This document shows, piece by piece, positions 1 to 14,300 of a stretch of 64,000 nucleotides of DNA (within the stretch, counting starts at the first letter, position 1; the number at the start of each line of letters is the position of its first letter). A program made the translations under genes and the position numbers. The stretch is from Piromyces finnis. Taxonomy: Eukaryota > Neocallimastigomycota > Neocallimastigomycetes > Neocallimastigales > Neocallimastigaceae. The notes beneath the pieces are model-generated. The model was not told the origin of the DNA, ran no database searches, and worked only from the letters and a program-made list of their open reading frames with translations. The DNA is taken from contig MCFH01000064.1 in NCBI GenBank assembly GCA_002104945.1, positions 1 to 64,000 of the forward strand, written 5' to 3'.

Positions 1-565
1 GAGGATTTAGTTACCTTGAAAATAATAATAATAATAATGTTAATAATATTATATATTTTAAAATTTTAGCAATAACTAAATTAATATAGATAATTACTGT
101 GTCACAAATCAAATAAAGTTGGAAAAATTGAGCAACAATAAAAATCATATGATAAACTGCTAAAGAATCAGTAACAGAAAGTTGACTCAATTTATTTTCA
201 TCATTACTAATCTTGTAGTAATCATAAACTTTTTCTAACTTATGTCTATTTTGAAGGGTAACGTAAATCTCTAATGCTGTAATTACAGCAGCTTGAATAA
301 TAGCCCATCCAATTGCTTTTTTTCTCCAATTATGTTTTTCTTGAGGAAACTTTATTTTAATTAAATAAAAATAAATTGTTATAAATGTGACTTTGATATA
401 ACAATAAAAGGTTCTGACTTTTTATGCATAAAAAATAACATTATACTCAATGCATACCCAAACATCCAGATGAGTATTAATTTTATTAACAATTGGTACA
501 ATTTTATTATCTATTGCTTTATAAGGCCTTACAAATACATTTTTTAATTTTTTTGAGAAACCCAT
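1..565 (-). CDS. UPF0658-like membrane protein, paralog A (3' end outside window)
   Basis: A partial gene running off the left edge. The start codon is at 565-563 and the protein opens MGFSKKLKNVFVRPYKAIDN. Exon 1 is 565-458 (108 nt), exon 2 is 349-98 (252 nt), and a third exon begins at 14. It is clearly paralogous to the gene at 1906-3610: the first two exons have exactly the same lengths and intron positions, and the proteins align throughout (for example a stretch ending AVYHMIFIVAQFFQLYLICDT). Hydrophobic segments in exon 2 indicate a membrane protein. The family call (fungal UPF0658 Golgi membrane proteins) rests mainly on the complete paralog next door. The function is unknown. Confidence 0.7.
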
Positions 566-1905
566 TTTATATTTTTTTTTTTTAAAGAAAATTATATTTA
601 CAATAATTATATAAAATATTATATTATATCTATATTTAAATCATAATTATAAAATATAGTATTATTAATACAAAATCAATTCATATTATAAAGAAAATAA
701 TTGATTAGCAAAATTAACTTTTGAATTGAATTTATTAGTATAATAGTAATTTCAGCTATCTATGATCTTTCATTTTAGCAAATTTTATAATATATTATTA
801 TATATGCTTATACATTTTACCTTTTATTATTAAAATTGTTTATTTATCTTTTAAAATGTTCTTTTTTTATAAATAAATTTATAAATAAATGAAAAAAAAA
901 AAAAAAAAGCTTTAATACAACTTCTGAATGCTAATAAATGTATAAATAAATAAATAAATAAAATTAATTCAATATTATATATATATATTTAAAAAAAAAA
1001 AAAAGCATACATTTCTATTGTTATTATAATAAAAGTAGTATTAATTGTAATTAGTGGTATAAAAAATTAATATTTATATATTTATATTTTAATATTTCAT
1101 CTTTTGATAAAATTGTTTTATCGTTTAGAATTAATAATAATGAAAAAAAAAAAAAAAAAAAAAAAATTATTGAATTTTTCTAAAAATAATTCTTGACAAT
1201 TTCTTTTCCTTTCTTTTCTTTTCTTTTTTTTATAGTTGTTTATATAGTATTATTTGTATTCTTATTTCTTTTTGAAAGAAAAGTAAAAAAAAAAAAGTTT
1301 TATTCTGTTTTCTTTCTAATTAATTATGTTTTACTTTAGAAGAATATTTTTTTTTTTTTTAAAATATATATTATTATTTTATAATTTTATAATTATTTAT
1401 TATTATTTAAAGTTTTGTAATTTTTTTTTTTAATTATTTTTACATTAAAAAATTTATCCTTGAATTTCATTTACTACCATAAATTAATAATAAATTACAA
1501 AATAAAAGTAAAGAAAATTTTTATTATTCAAGAGTAAAAGAAAATTTTATTATTCCTTCATTCAAAAATTATTGTATTCTTTAATTTTATTTATTTATTT
1601 ACTAATATTGTATTTTATTAATATTATTTACTATAATTATCAAAAATAAATAAATGAATATTCAATTATCTATTTTATTTTTTTATTATTATTAAAAAAG
1701 TTTTTTTTTTTTTTTTTATAAAAAAAATTAGCTAGTTTACATATTTGATTTATATTATTCTCTGAATATGGAGAATAGAAAATTAATTTATATTAAAGAA
1801 AAAAAATAATAATAAATATTATTTTAATTGTATATAGAAATTTTGTTCTTTAAGAATTAAAGATAGATAGATAGAGTTTCAGAATTTTTATACTATTTTA
1901 TCGAA
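566..1905. other. Intergenic, AT-only spacer
   Basis: No coding frame or RNA gene could be supported. It contains poly-A and poly-T runs, a TAAA tetranucleotide patch near 946-962, a run of about 24 A near 1143-1166 and a short GATA repeat near 1861-1873. It separates two tandem paralogs on the same strand. Confidence 0.6.
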
Positions 1906-3610
1906 TTATTCAATACTCCATCTTTTTCCTGTATTATATGAACTTGATAATGTACTATTGTGGCTTGATGTTGGGCCTAAAACAATAGATAAGTATATTA
2001 TATTAGTATCATTAATAGAGTAGTAAAATTAATTATTGTCGCTATTATACTTACGAAGTGACTTATCCTTCTTTAAACCCTTTGGGAAGTTCTTAAAGTT
2101 AATTAAAGCAAATACAAATGTAATTATACCAGCAATAATTGAACTATAGCCTGTATATAAATAAAAAAAAAAAATAATAAATAAAATTATTCTTCTGTTT
2201 TTTCAATTTTCTTCTATAATTGAGTATAAACTTACAGGCTACAGATAAACTAATTTTACAATTTCTATATTTACGAAGACTGATTTTTTTTGTTTCATTA
2301 TATTCTTTTTCATCATAATAAATATCTGCTACATTATAAGTCATATATCCAATGGAGATACTTAATAATGCAATGAATAAACTCATATATACATAACTTT
2401 CCTTCTTGATTGCATAAAATCCCAAAAATAATATAATAAAGTTTACAATTAATAATGCACAATTGATTATTTTTGTGGGACCTTCAAAAATATTAGTTAC
2501 AACAAATATAAATATTTGAATTGTAAATGAGGTGAAGAAGAAAACATCAAGCTTTAAAATAGCTAAGAAAATTTGACAAAGCTTAAGACGATCTTTTATA
2601 GAAATGGAAAAGAATTTAATAAATATAAATTTTTTATATAAACATTATTATTTATTATTTTAATCATTATATATATTTATTGAACATAAAGACGAAAAAA
2701 AAAAAAAAAAAAACTTACTTTTAACACCAATATCGGCACCTAATTGTTTGAATACATTCCAACCAAAGATTTTATACAATCTTAATGCAATAACAACCCA
2801 ACCAATACAAAAGACTACCATAAGACCAATAATAATTAATTCATAAATTTCTCCTTGATGTAAAGAATTCTTCAATTCTTCAACACCTGTATCATCTTTT
2901 GATGTAATTTTGCTAATAATATCATTTTCATCATTCTCGTTCTCACTTGGGGTAACACCTTCTTTTGCTTGCCACCATTGGATAACTGAGTATCCACTTA
3001 AACCAATACTGAAAAATGTACCAATAATTAATTGAATTGTTGATGATTTTGATACCTATTTTTACATATTATATTTTTATTATTTAAAATTGTAAAAAAT
3101 ATAAAAAAAATTTAAAATTATAATTTAATAAATTTAATAATTTATAAAAAAAATAGATAATTTTATATTTACTGTATCACAAATAAGAAATAGTTGGAAA
3201 AATTGAGCCACTATAAAAATCATATGATATACTGTTAATGAATCTGTTGCAGTAAGTTCATTTAAAATTTGTTTATCATTAATTTGTATAGCGTATCCGT
3301 AAATGGCCTTTACTTGTTCAATATTTTTTTTAGCAACAATAAATTCTAAAGTTGTTATAATAAGAGCTTGAAGAATAGCCCAACCAATTGCTATTTTTCT
3401 CCAATTATACTTTTCTGAAGGAAACTTTACAACAATAATAATATTTACATTAATAAACTGTTGGTTTTCTTTGATATTTAATTTTATAAAAAGAATATTT
3501 ACCCATGAATCAAGATAATTGTTTAATGTATTAACAACTGGTATAATTTTATTGGTAAAAGCTTTATAAGGCTTCACAAAAATATTTTTCCCGTTTTTTA
3601 AAAAACCCAT
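1906..3610 (-). CDS. UPF0658-like Golgi/endomembrane multi-span protein, paralog B
   Basis: Six exons were modelled: 3610-3503, 3424-3173, 3055-2719, 2592-2236, 2150-2055 and 1976-1906. They total 1221 nt and encode about 406 aa. Several long hydrophobic segments imply a polytopic membrane protein. A conserved-looking core reads GWNVFKQLGAD followed by a QIFLAILKLDVFFF segment, which resembles the pattern I associate with the fungal UPF0658 'Golgi apparatus membrane protein' family; that match is from memory and not a search. Between the early and central hydrophobic blocks lies an acidic hydrophilic loop (SENENDENDII). The short Ser-rich tail ends KRWSIE. Biochemical function is unknown. The gene lies about 1.3 kb from its tandem paralog at 1-565 and shares its exon architecture. 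Confidence 0.75.
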
Positions 3611-6005
3611 TGGATATAATTTTTATTTATTATATAAAAAAAAAACTAACAAATATTGATTTCTTAAGAAATATATTTTTGAAATATATTTATATATAAA
3701 TTATATTTTTATAAAAATCAATAATTTATTTATTCAAAGTAAATGTCTTTAAATTATTATTGTTTATTTTATTATTTATTTTTACCTATTTTACTTTAAT
3801 ACTCTTCCTATTTATTATATATTTGTTTTTAATTGTTTTATTATTGGTAGTATTATTAATATTATTATTACAAAAAATAAAAAGAGATATTGACAAAAAA
3901 CTATAAATAATAATTATGTTAATTTTTGAATGAAATTTTTATCTCTATTTAACAATTGTAGGATAAAGTAACGATATGGTTAAATATTTGGTATTTGTTC
4001 TATAATTAAGTAAATCTATATAATTAATTAATTTATTAATTAATTTAATTTCTGGATATTTATTAAAAAAAAACAAAGGCAATTGCTTTTTATTATTATT
4101 GTTGTTATTTCTTGATTTTCAATCAACAACTAATTCATTCTTTATTATATTTATTAAAGAAATTGTAATTTAAATTGCGCTTTTTTTTATTTTATTTTAT
4201 TTTTTTTTTTTTTTTGGAGAATAAAAAAAAGAATAAAATATTTCAATCGAGAAAATATTGTAAATTTTCAATATATTATTAATTATTAAATAATTGTTAA
4301 ATAATATATTTAATAAATATATTATTTTATATTGAATGTTTATTAAAATATCAAAAAAGTTTAATAAATAGTAAAATTAATTAGAAATAATTATATATAT
4401 ATATAAAAAAAAAAAACATTTTTTTTGTTATTTATTGATAATTAATATAATCTTAAGAGTTAAACATATGGTTTATGATGATGCTTTATTTTTTAATAAT
4501 AAAATTTGAATTTAAATTAATATGTAGTAAATACATTAATGTAATATAATTATAATAATTCATATAATATACTTAATTATATTATAATTTATTAATTTAT
4601 GATATCAAATAAAAATAATTATATTATATTAATTGAAATTAAAAATTATGTTATTTTTCCATAAATATATGTATAATGAATATAGATAGAAATAATTTTA
4701 AAATACTATTAAATTAATAAATTGATTCGACCAATAGTATGGAAAAATTATCTAATTTATAATAAAATTAATATCATAGAATCATATAGTATTCATGTGT
4801 TAATACTTTAAAGTTATAGCTTAAATAAGTTGCAGAACCATAAAATACTATATATTTTGGATTATAATAATACAATAAAATCACTCAAAATTCTATAATC
4901 CCAAAATGATTCAAAAGTTCTATTAAAAGTACAAAAATACCAAATAAATCAATGAAATAGTAATATAAATAAATAAATATATTAAAATATTAATAAAGAC
5001 TAAAAATATTAAAAGGTGACTTAGAAATGTCTAATAATTATTAATGCTAAAATGAACATATTTTGAATATATGTTAATTTGTAATAATAAAAAATATATT
5101 AATGAAAAAGATATTTTAAGTTTTGTTAAATAATTAAGGTTGTTGTTTTTTTTCTTGCTCTTACAGTATACATTTATGGAAAATCAAGTTTTATATTCAA
5201 CCGTTCAAAAAGTTTGATATGTTTGAAATATCAACATTAGACTTAATATGTCAATTATAAATAGAATAAAAAAATTTTTTTTTCTTCTTAGAGAATTTCC
5301 TGAAACATTTGTATATATAATAAATATTATTAATTATTTAATTATATATTTTTATTTACTTTAATAATATTTTACATATTAAATTGAATATTAAATAATA
5401 TTGTAGTATTAGTATTTAATAATATTAAATGATATATAATATTATTGAAAAACACTACAATACTTTTAAAAATAATTTTGTTATATATTGTTTCAATTCT
5501 ATACTAGTTAGTGTAGTTTATTTGGATAAGTTCCACACATCTAAATAAATTTATAAAATAATACTCATAATAAAATGTTTTACTAATTATAATTATAAAA
5601 AAAAGTGTATAATTTTGTGATATAATTGGATATGGTGGTAATAATGGAAGAAAAATGTTATATATAATAATCATACAGAGAATTTTTTAAATTATTTTAT
5701 TTTTAATATTTATTGATTGATTTACTAGGATACTTGAGCTTATCCATGAATGACTAAAGTTCTTTTATATGAATCGTTGGTGAAAATACAATAATAAACG
5801 GATGTTATCTTATTGGTTAATACTAATACTCCATATATAAATACATTAATTTGTAATATTAATGCGTATTTTCAATATTTTAATACTATGGAACATAAAT
5901 ACTAGTATAATTATGTAACTTGTTAGGTATAATGACGCTTTGGGAAAATGAATTTACTAACATAACATACTATTTAACTATCACTTATCTCTAATCGTTG
6001 GTCTG

Positions 6006-6039
<34 letters not shown>

Positions 6040-7030
6040 ATACTATTTAAACTATTTCTTTCCTTATTATCAAAAATATTATATACCAATTGATCTATAA
6101 CTTTCCCTTCCATTTTAAAATCATTCAATCCACACTATAAAAAAATTTTATATATATATATTTTTTTTTTAATAAATAATATACACTTTAAATAAATAAA
6201 TATTACTCTTTTATTTTTATATAATTTAATTTGGTTGATTTATTGGGAAAGTTAAAATATATATAATTTCTTTTTTACTATTTTTTTTTTTAATTGTATT
6301 TGCCTTAATATTAAAATAATAAATAAATAAATAAATAAATAAATAATATTTGAAGATAGTTCAATTATACTTTCTTTTGTTTTTTGAATAACAAAAAAAA
6401 AACATTCTTTTCTCTATCTTATAATCATTATTACTATTTGGTATTAGTATTATTTTAAAATAGTTTGTTTTATTTTATTTTCTTTCTTTTATTATTATTT
6501 GTTTACTTTTTATTATATTATTATTGTTTTAATTATTTAATTATTTTTTTTTTATTTTTTTATTTATTTATATATTTATTTATTATTTTTTATAAGGTAT
6601 ACGGCCTGCTTTAGATATTACTTATATAAAATATAATTAATTTATAATTCATAATTTATTATTTTTTAATTATTGATTTTTTTTATTATATTAAATGATT
6701 TTTATAAAAAAGGGATAATATATAAATAGCTTTTATGCTGAAAATTTTGTTTTCAACTTTTTTCAAAAAAAAAAATGATGTATAAAAATCTATTCTTTTT
6801 TTCAGCTTTGGATTTTTTTGTAACTTATCTTCATTAATAATTTAATTTAATTTATATCTTTTTTTAAAAAATGCTTTTAGAAATGCCTTTTTGATTAAGG
6901 TAGTATTAAAAAAAAAAATAAAAAAAGTATATATATATATAAAGATAATATTTATATATAATTATATATTCATTTTATAAAATGATTATTATATATGAAT
7001 ATATAAATTTAAAAACTTATATCAATACAT
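3611..7030. other. Long intergenic region without recognisable genes
   Basis: About 3.4 kb of very AT-rich DNA. Reading frames here are short and low complexity. An ATT trinucleotide run lies near 6011-6040 and an AATA/TAAA tetranucleotide run near 6318-6345. I see no tRNA, rRNA or convincing exon. It probably holds 3' and 5' untranslated DNA of the flanking genes. Confidence 0.55.
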
Positions 7031-8038
7031 TTAAAGGTCAGAACGGCAGCGTGGACCAGTTGGTTCAGAAGTTAAAGCAGTTAAACCAGTCTTTGGTTCA
7101 CAAGAGTGACGAGTTTGAGAACCTCTCTTTGGAACAACACCCTTACGTAATTGCTTAAGAATCTTCTTAACAGAAGATGGAGATAAATCTTCATAGTAGT
7201 CATCGTTAATAGACATAACTGGAGCGTTACAACAGGCACCAGCACATTCAACTTCAATTAAAGTGAACATACCATCCTTAGTAGTTTCACCAACGTTAAT
7301 ACCTAATTCCTTCTTGATAGTATTGAAAATTTCATCTGAACCGCAAACCTTACATGGAGTAGTACCACAAACTTGTAAAAGGTATTTACCTCTTGGTTCT
7401 CTGTGGAACATAGTGTAGAAAGTGGCGACTTCATAAACTCTGATTGGTGGAATTTCAAGGAATTCAGCAACAGCATTCATAACTGGAACACTACACCAAC
7501 CATGTTGACGTTGAGCAATATCTAAAAGTGGAATAGTAGCACCTCTCTTGTAATCATCTGGATATTTCTTTAAAAGTTCTTCAGCTCTCTTTAAGTTTTC
7601 TGGAGAGAACTATTATTTTTTAAATATATTATTTAAGTTTATTGATATTGTAAAGTTTTAAATTTAATCTATATTTAACATAAAATAAATATTACCTTGA
7701 ATGGGGCCATATTGGATGGTTTAGCATCAGTTCTTGGCTATATAAAATGTAAATTAAATTTTTATTAATATTCAAAAAAAAATTAAAAAGGTGGGGTAAA
7801 TAAAAATTTTTTCATATTTTTGACATTCTTTAAATAAATGAAAAAAAAATAAAATATTTCAAATAAACTCTCTTCCTTATTGATTATATTTATTAATTTT
7901 TTATAAAATATATATATTATATACCATAACATTTCTAGCAACAATTGGAGTTGAAGAAAGAGATCTGGCAGCTAATAAGCTAGCTTTTGGGAGGATAGAT
8001 TTGCTAAGTAATGAAGTAGTTGGCTTAAGAGCGAACAT
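7031..8038 (-). CDS. nuoE: Hydrogenosomal NADH dehydrogenase 24-kDa subunit (NuoE/NDUFV2 type, 2Fe-2S)
   Basis: Three exons: 8038-7925, 7737-7696 and 7609-7031, encoding about 244 aa. The protein is the thioredoxin-fold 2Fe-2S subunit of the NADH-oxidising module of complex I. The four expected ligands are present in the usual spacing: Cys133-x4-Cys138 (CGTTPCKVCG) and Cys174-x3-Cys178 (CAGACC). Conserved stretches include VYEVATFYTMFHREPRGKY. The first 38 residues are acid-free and rich in Ser, Lys, Ala and Leu, with ARSLSSTP, as expected of a mitochondrial or hydrogenosomal leader. Anaerobic fungi lack respiration but keep NuoE and NuoF in hydrogenosomes, where they are thought to handle NADH. 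The partner NuoF is not in this window. The start was chosen because it gives the leader and joins all exons in frame. Confidence 0.93.
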
Positions 8039-9229
8039 TTTATGAAAATCTGTTTTAAATTAATAAATTGATTACAAAAATATTTGTTAATATTTTCATG
8101 TAAATATATTTATTTCAGTATTTATAGTTTAAATCCAATTAATTGATTCATTCATAAACTGTAAATTTCTTCTAATTATACTGATAGACAATAACTTTAT
8201 TTATGCTTTATTATGATATATATTATTTTATATTATTTATTTTCTTCTTTTTTTATTCTTCCATCCATTATTATTATCTATTACAACATCAATATAGACA
8301 TTAATCTTGTTGATTGATTATTTATACATTATTATTAAATATAATAATTAAATATCTTAAGTTCCTGATTTCTTTTTATATTTGATTTCTTTATACACTT
8401 CTTTCTATATGTATTTTTATATACATTATACACTATTATTTTATAATAATTATTGTTAAGTTAATCTTTACTATATTTACTTTATAAATTAAACAAAAAA
8501 TGAAAGTTAAAGAGTTAAAAAATAATAAAAAAAAAAAGTAAAATTTATTAAATATATATGATTTCTATATGTTACTTAATCTGTTTTTTTTTATATATAT
8601 TATTTATAAAATGCTAACTATTATATTGAATAATATATTATGTATATTTCCTAATACATTCAAAAATAATTAAATAGTTATAATCTAAATTTTTATTAAT
8701 GTATAGCTTAATAAATAATCTAAATTTTTTATATGTTCCATAAAAATATATAGTATAATATATATTCATTGTATATTGTATTATATTATAATATATTATT
8801 AATATAAAAAAACTTTTTTAAAATTTTTATTAATTTTTTATATTCATATATACAACCCGATTTGCTTTTTTCATATCATAAACCTATGTGGGGTATTATT
8901 ATCCAATCATATTTTTAAAAATTAAATAAATATTTCAGATAAAATTTTAAAATATTATAAAATAAAAGAATAACATTTTATCTAAAATTGTAAATTGCCT
9001 TTACATAAATAAATTGGATGATGGATAATGGAAAGAATGCAAAAAAAAAAAAATTAGAAGTTTATAAATTTTATAAATTTATATAAATATACAAAGATTT
9101 AGCTATTTTTTTTTTTTATTTTTAATAGAGCTATGAATAAAATTGAAAAATATCATAAAACTAATGATGTAGTATTATCCATTATTAGATATAGTAATTA
9201 TAGAAAATAATCATGACATATTAATTAAT

Positions 9230-9266
<37 letters not shown>

Positions 9267-11337
9267 TTATTAGTATTATTATTATTATTATTTCTCTTAT
9301 TGCTGTTATTGCTGTTATTATTATTAACTTTTTTTATAATAATGATTCCTTTTTAATTATTAATAATAATATAAAAAGATATTTTTGTTTTTATTTTAAT
9401 ATTTATAAAATCCTTCCTATAATAACCTAATTTAATAGTATTACAAGTTTAATTTTTAAATTTTTAAAAGTTGCTTTATATATATAAAATAATTAAATTA
9501 GTATTGAGATGTAATATTAAAAGCAAGTTAAAAAAATAAGTAATACCATTAATCAATAGTTATTTGATTCGAAAATTGTTATTAAATATTATTTAATATG
9601 TAGCACTTTCATAATTATATAAACTAATGTTCATTTAAAATAATTTTAAACTTAAAGAACGTACGTTCTCTTATTGACTTAAAAAAAAAATAAAATTAAA
9701 AAATATTACATACATATATAATAAATGAAAAAGTAAACATTATTGGCCATATAACTAAATTTTTATAATAAAAAATGTTTTTTTTTTTATAAAATATAAA
9801 TATCCTAAATATATATATGCTAAATATTTATACTAAAAACCGATACTTATTATGAATTTCTTTTTATCATTTCAAAACAAATAAATAATAGTAAAATTTA
9901 AATAATTAAGCATTAAATAAAAAAATAAAGATTAAAGTTTAAAAAATTTATTTTTTATAATTTATGGTAAAATTTTAAGCTTCATTCAATGTAATAATGC
10001 AATAATGTAAATGTAAACGTACTTCATTTTTAATTGTATAATTGTAATTGTAGTTGTAGTTGAAATCGTAATGTATTTTTTTTTATAATTTTTTATTATG
10101 AATCTATTATTTCATATTATAAAAGCAATAAAGCAATAAGTATATGAATAAAATATTAAGTAATTACAAAAAATAAATTTTACATATCACGTGTTATAGA
10201 AGTTTAGATTTATTACTTTCATATTTATATTTATCATTTTATTTATTTTTTTATTTATTAAAAACTACTATTATCATAAATATATGTTAACTCATGATAT
10301 TGTTATGATATTTTATAAATTATGATGAATTACTTTACATATATTAATGTGTTATTCTATGATTTGTTAATGTTAATAAACTAAATATTTATACTTATAT
10401 ATGTTTAAATCTAATGTATAAACCATAAACATAAATACTAAATATTCAAATATACATAATTATTAAAAAAAATTATTCTTTTTTTTTTTTAATATAAAAA
10501 ATTTGTATTTATTTATTTTTATTTCAACAATAAAAATAAATTGTTAAGAATAAAGAAGGAAAAAAAAAATAATTATAACGATTTTCATACTTTTTTTTTT
10601 CCTCTTAAATAAATAAAACAAAAAGAAAAAGAAAATAATTATAAAAAAATATAATATAAAAAATATATAATACAACACAAAATTAATAAAAAGAGAGAAG
10701 AAAGTAAATATTATCATTTTAATAAACAAAAATTAAATAAATCAAATAAAAATAAATAGAAAAAAACATATAGTAAAAATTAAATTAATCAGGAATAATA
10801 ATGAAAAAAAAAAAAAAAATAGAATATTATTAAAACAAAAAAAAAAAAAAAAAAAAAGATATCAATACAAATATAAATAAACTAATTAATATTTTTTATA
10901 TATTTGTTTATACTTGTTTCTTCAAACAATAATTATTAAATAATTATTGAAATTTAACAATTATAAATAATAAACAATTGTTTATATATAATAATAATAC
11001 AATAATATATTAATGTAAACAAAATAACAACATTATTTTAATTATTTTTAAATCATAAATTAATAAAAAGAAAAAAAAATAATATAGGTAATTTTTAAAT
11101 AAAAATATAAAAATCTTTAAAATATATATAAGTTATAAAAGTATAATACTAATAATAATTTATATTCTTTCTGTTTACTTTTTCTAATTTTATTTTTTTT
11201 TTTTTCAAAAAAATAAATAAATAAATATTCATATTATAAAAATCTTGCTAAAATAATAAAATATATTAATGTGATTGGAAATAATATTAATAAACAATAA
11301 ATATATTAAAACAGAATTTTAATAATATAAATAAACA
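8039..11337. other. Long intergenic region upstream of nuoE and COPA (divergent)
   Basis: About 3.3 kb with no supportable gene. It separates the 5' ends of two divergently transcribed genes, so it holds both promoters, but I cannot place motifs with confidence. It contains a TTTA tetranucleotide run near 9236-9268, a perfect 14-bp palindrome at 9656-9669, and several poly-A tracts between 10800 and 10860. A short low-complexity Phe/Ile/Lys frame at 10544-10729 was not accepted as a gene. Confidence 0.55.
9656..9669. repeat. Perfect 14-bp palindrome
   Basis: AGAACGTACGTTCT is its own reverse complement. It stands out because the surrounding kilobase is almost purely A and T. It lies between divergent nuoE and COPA. 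It could be a transcription-factor site, but no function can be assigned. Confidence 0.5.
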
Positions 11338-14300
11338 ATGCTTTCAAAATTTGAAACAAAGTCAAATAGAGTAAAAGGTCTTTCTTTTCATCCAAAAAGA
11401 CCATGGATTCTTGCATCTTTACATAATGGTTCAATTCAACTTTGGGATTATAAAATGGGTACCTTAATAGAAAAATTTGAAGAACATGAAGGTTAATAAT
11501 TGTTATTCTATCTTTTAATTCTTTATGTATATATATAAAAAAAAATTCTGATGAAAAAAATAAAAGACTTTATTCTTCATAAATTTAATAATCAGTATAT
11601 AAATATTCATATAAATAAAAATATATATATGATATTGAGATACTGAGAATACTAGAAAGATAAAAAAAAGCAAATAATAATTATAATAAACAGTAGAAAA
11701 AATAAAGAAAAATAAAAAATAATAACAATAATAAAAAGTTAATATAATAAAAAGATTTAATTATTAATATTTATACATTGAATCAATCATATAGGTCCAG
11801 TAAGAGGTATCGCTTTTCATCCAACACAGCCATTGTTTGTTTCTGGTGGTGATGATTATAAAGTTAAAGTTTGGAATTGGAAACAAAAGCGTTGTCTTTT
11901 TACATTAACAGGTCACTTAGATTATATTCGTACAACTTACTTCCATCATGAACATCCATGGATTATTTCAGCTTCTGATGATCAAACTATTCGTATTTGG
12001 AACTGGCAATCAAGAAATTGCATTTCAATTCTTACAGGTCACAACCATTATGTTATGTGTGCTCAATTCCATCCAAAGGAAGATTTAATTGTTTCAGCTT
12101 CCTTAGATCAAACCGTAAGAGTCTGGGATATTAGTGGTATGTTTAATATTTTTATTATAAAGATTAATAAAATATAAGTTAAATACAAATTTTATTAATT
12201 AATGCTTAATAAAACAAAGGCCTTGTTAAGAAACATGCTGCTCCAGGAATGAATACTTTTGAAGATAATAGAAATAACAGAAATCAACCAGATTTATTCG
12301 GTACATCTGATGCTGTTGTTAAGTTTGTTTTAGAAGGACATGACCGTGGTGTTAACTGGGCTACATTCCACCCAACTTATCCATTAATTGTTTCTGGTGC
12401 TGATGATAGACAAGTTAAATTATGGAGAATGAATGGTATATACATTTATGCAATTTAATAAAATATAATGTATACAAAATATCAATATTAATATTATATA
12501 ATTTATAATATAGAAACAAAGGCCTGGGAAGTTGATACTTGTCGTGGTCACTATAACAATGTTTCAAGTGTTATTTTCCATCCTCGTCAAGAATTAATTA
12601 TTAGTGACTCCGAAGATAAAACAATTAGAATTTGGGATATGACCAAGAGAACATGCTTACAAACCTTTAAAAGAGAACATGATCGTTTCTGGGTTATTAC
12701 AGCTCATCCTGAACTTAATCTCTTTGCTGCTGGTAAATATATAAGCTCATTAAATTATTTTTTAAAAGTTTTTAAATTAAAATATTTCATTAATTCATTA
12801 ATTTATTGCATAAATATATATTAATGAAATTCAGGTCATGATAACGGTTTAATCGTATTCAAATTAGAAAGAGAAAGAATTGCATCAACAACTTATCAAA
12901 ACAATTTATTCTTTATTAAGGACAAAAATATTAGAATGTATGACTTTGATAGTAAAGATATTCCAATTATGCCACTTAGAACTGGATCAGGAACTTATAC
13001 TACTCCAAGAACTATTTCATATAACCCAATTGAAAATGCCTTACTTGTCTGTTATGTAAGAATATTATAGCTTTTATACAATTAATTTTAACTTTAAAAT
13101 TCTTTTAACATTATTTTCTAAAATATTGTATAAATTATTACAGACAACCGACGAAGGCATGTATGAATTATATATGTTACCAAGAGATCAAAGAAGTGAA
13201 AATCAAAGTTCAATTGAACCAAAGCATGGTAGTGGTCACAATGCAGTTTTTGTTGCTCGTAATCGTTTTGCTGTCTTCAATAAAAACGAACAAGTAAATT
13301 TCTTTTTCTTCTTTATAGATTTTTTAAAAAATAAAAGGAAAAAATATTTAATTCATTTTAAATAAAAATTACATATAGCAAATTTACATTAAAGATATTA
13401 ATAATGAAACAACTAAACAATTCAAAACCCCAGCTACTATTACTAATATATATTATGCTGGTGCAAGAAACTTATTAATGACAACTCCATCATCTGTAAT
13501 TTTATTCGACATTGAATCACGTTCAATCATTGCCGAATTAAATGCTAGCAACGTTCGTTATGTTGTCTGGTCTCAAAATATGTCTATGGTTGCTTTATTA
13601 AGCAAACATTGTAAGTTATAATAGAAATAATATTTTTGAAACTATGTAAAATTAAATTGAAAATACTAAATGTATTAATAATAATTTGATAAATAATCAA
13701 TTAAGCTATCATCATTGCTAATAAGCAATTAGAACAACTTTGCTTAATTCATGAAACTATTAAAATAAAGAGTGGTGCTTGGGATGAACTTGGTATTTTC
13801 ATTTACACAACTCTTAATCATCTTAAATACGTTCTTCCACAAGGGTAAATAACTTTAATTTTATAAAAATTATTATTAATATATATTTAAATGACTAATT
13901 GATTAAAAAATAAATAGAGATAATGGTATTATTCGTACTCTTGAACAACCAGTCTATTTAACTAAGGTTGCCAACCAAAATATTCACTGCTTGGATCGTG
14001 ATGGTAAACCAAGAGTTATGACAGTAGATCCAACCGAATATCACTTCAAGTTAGCTTTAGTCAACAAGAAATATGATGAAGTTCTTCGTATTATTCAAAC
14101 TTCCAACTTAGTTGGTCAATCCATTATTTCATACCTTCAAAAGAAGGGTTATGCTGATGTAAGTAAATTAATTTTTTAGTAAAATTATTATAATATTAAA
14201 ATAAAATAATTTGCTTTTATTTATTTTTATTTTTGTATTTTTTTTATTTCTACTTCATATTCTTATTATATTATTAATCACTATTTCTATTTTATAGATT

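Noticed and set aside
3611..7030. CRISPR array, tRNA or rRNA gene in the long spacers
   Set aside because: No spaced direct repeats and no cloverleaf or rRNA-like GC-containing segments were seen; only microsatellites and homopolymers.
10544..10729. Short Phe/Ile/Lys minus-strand frame
   Set aside because: Composition is simply that of A/T runs, with no similarity or splice partner.
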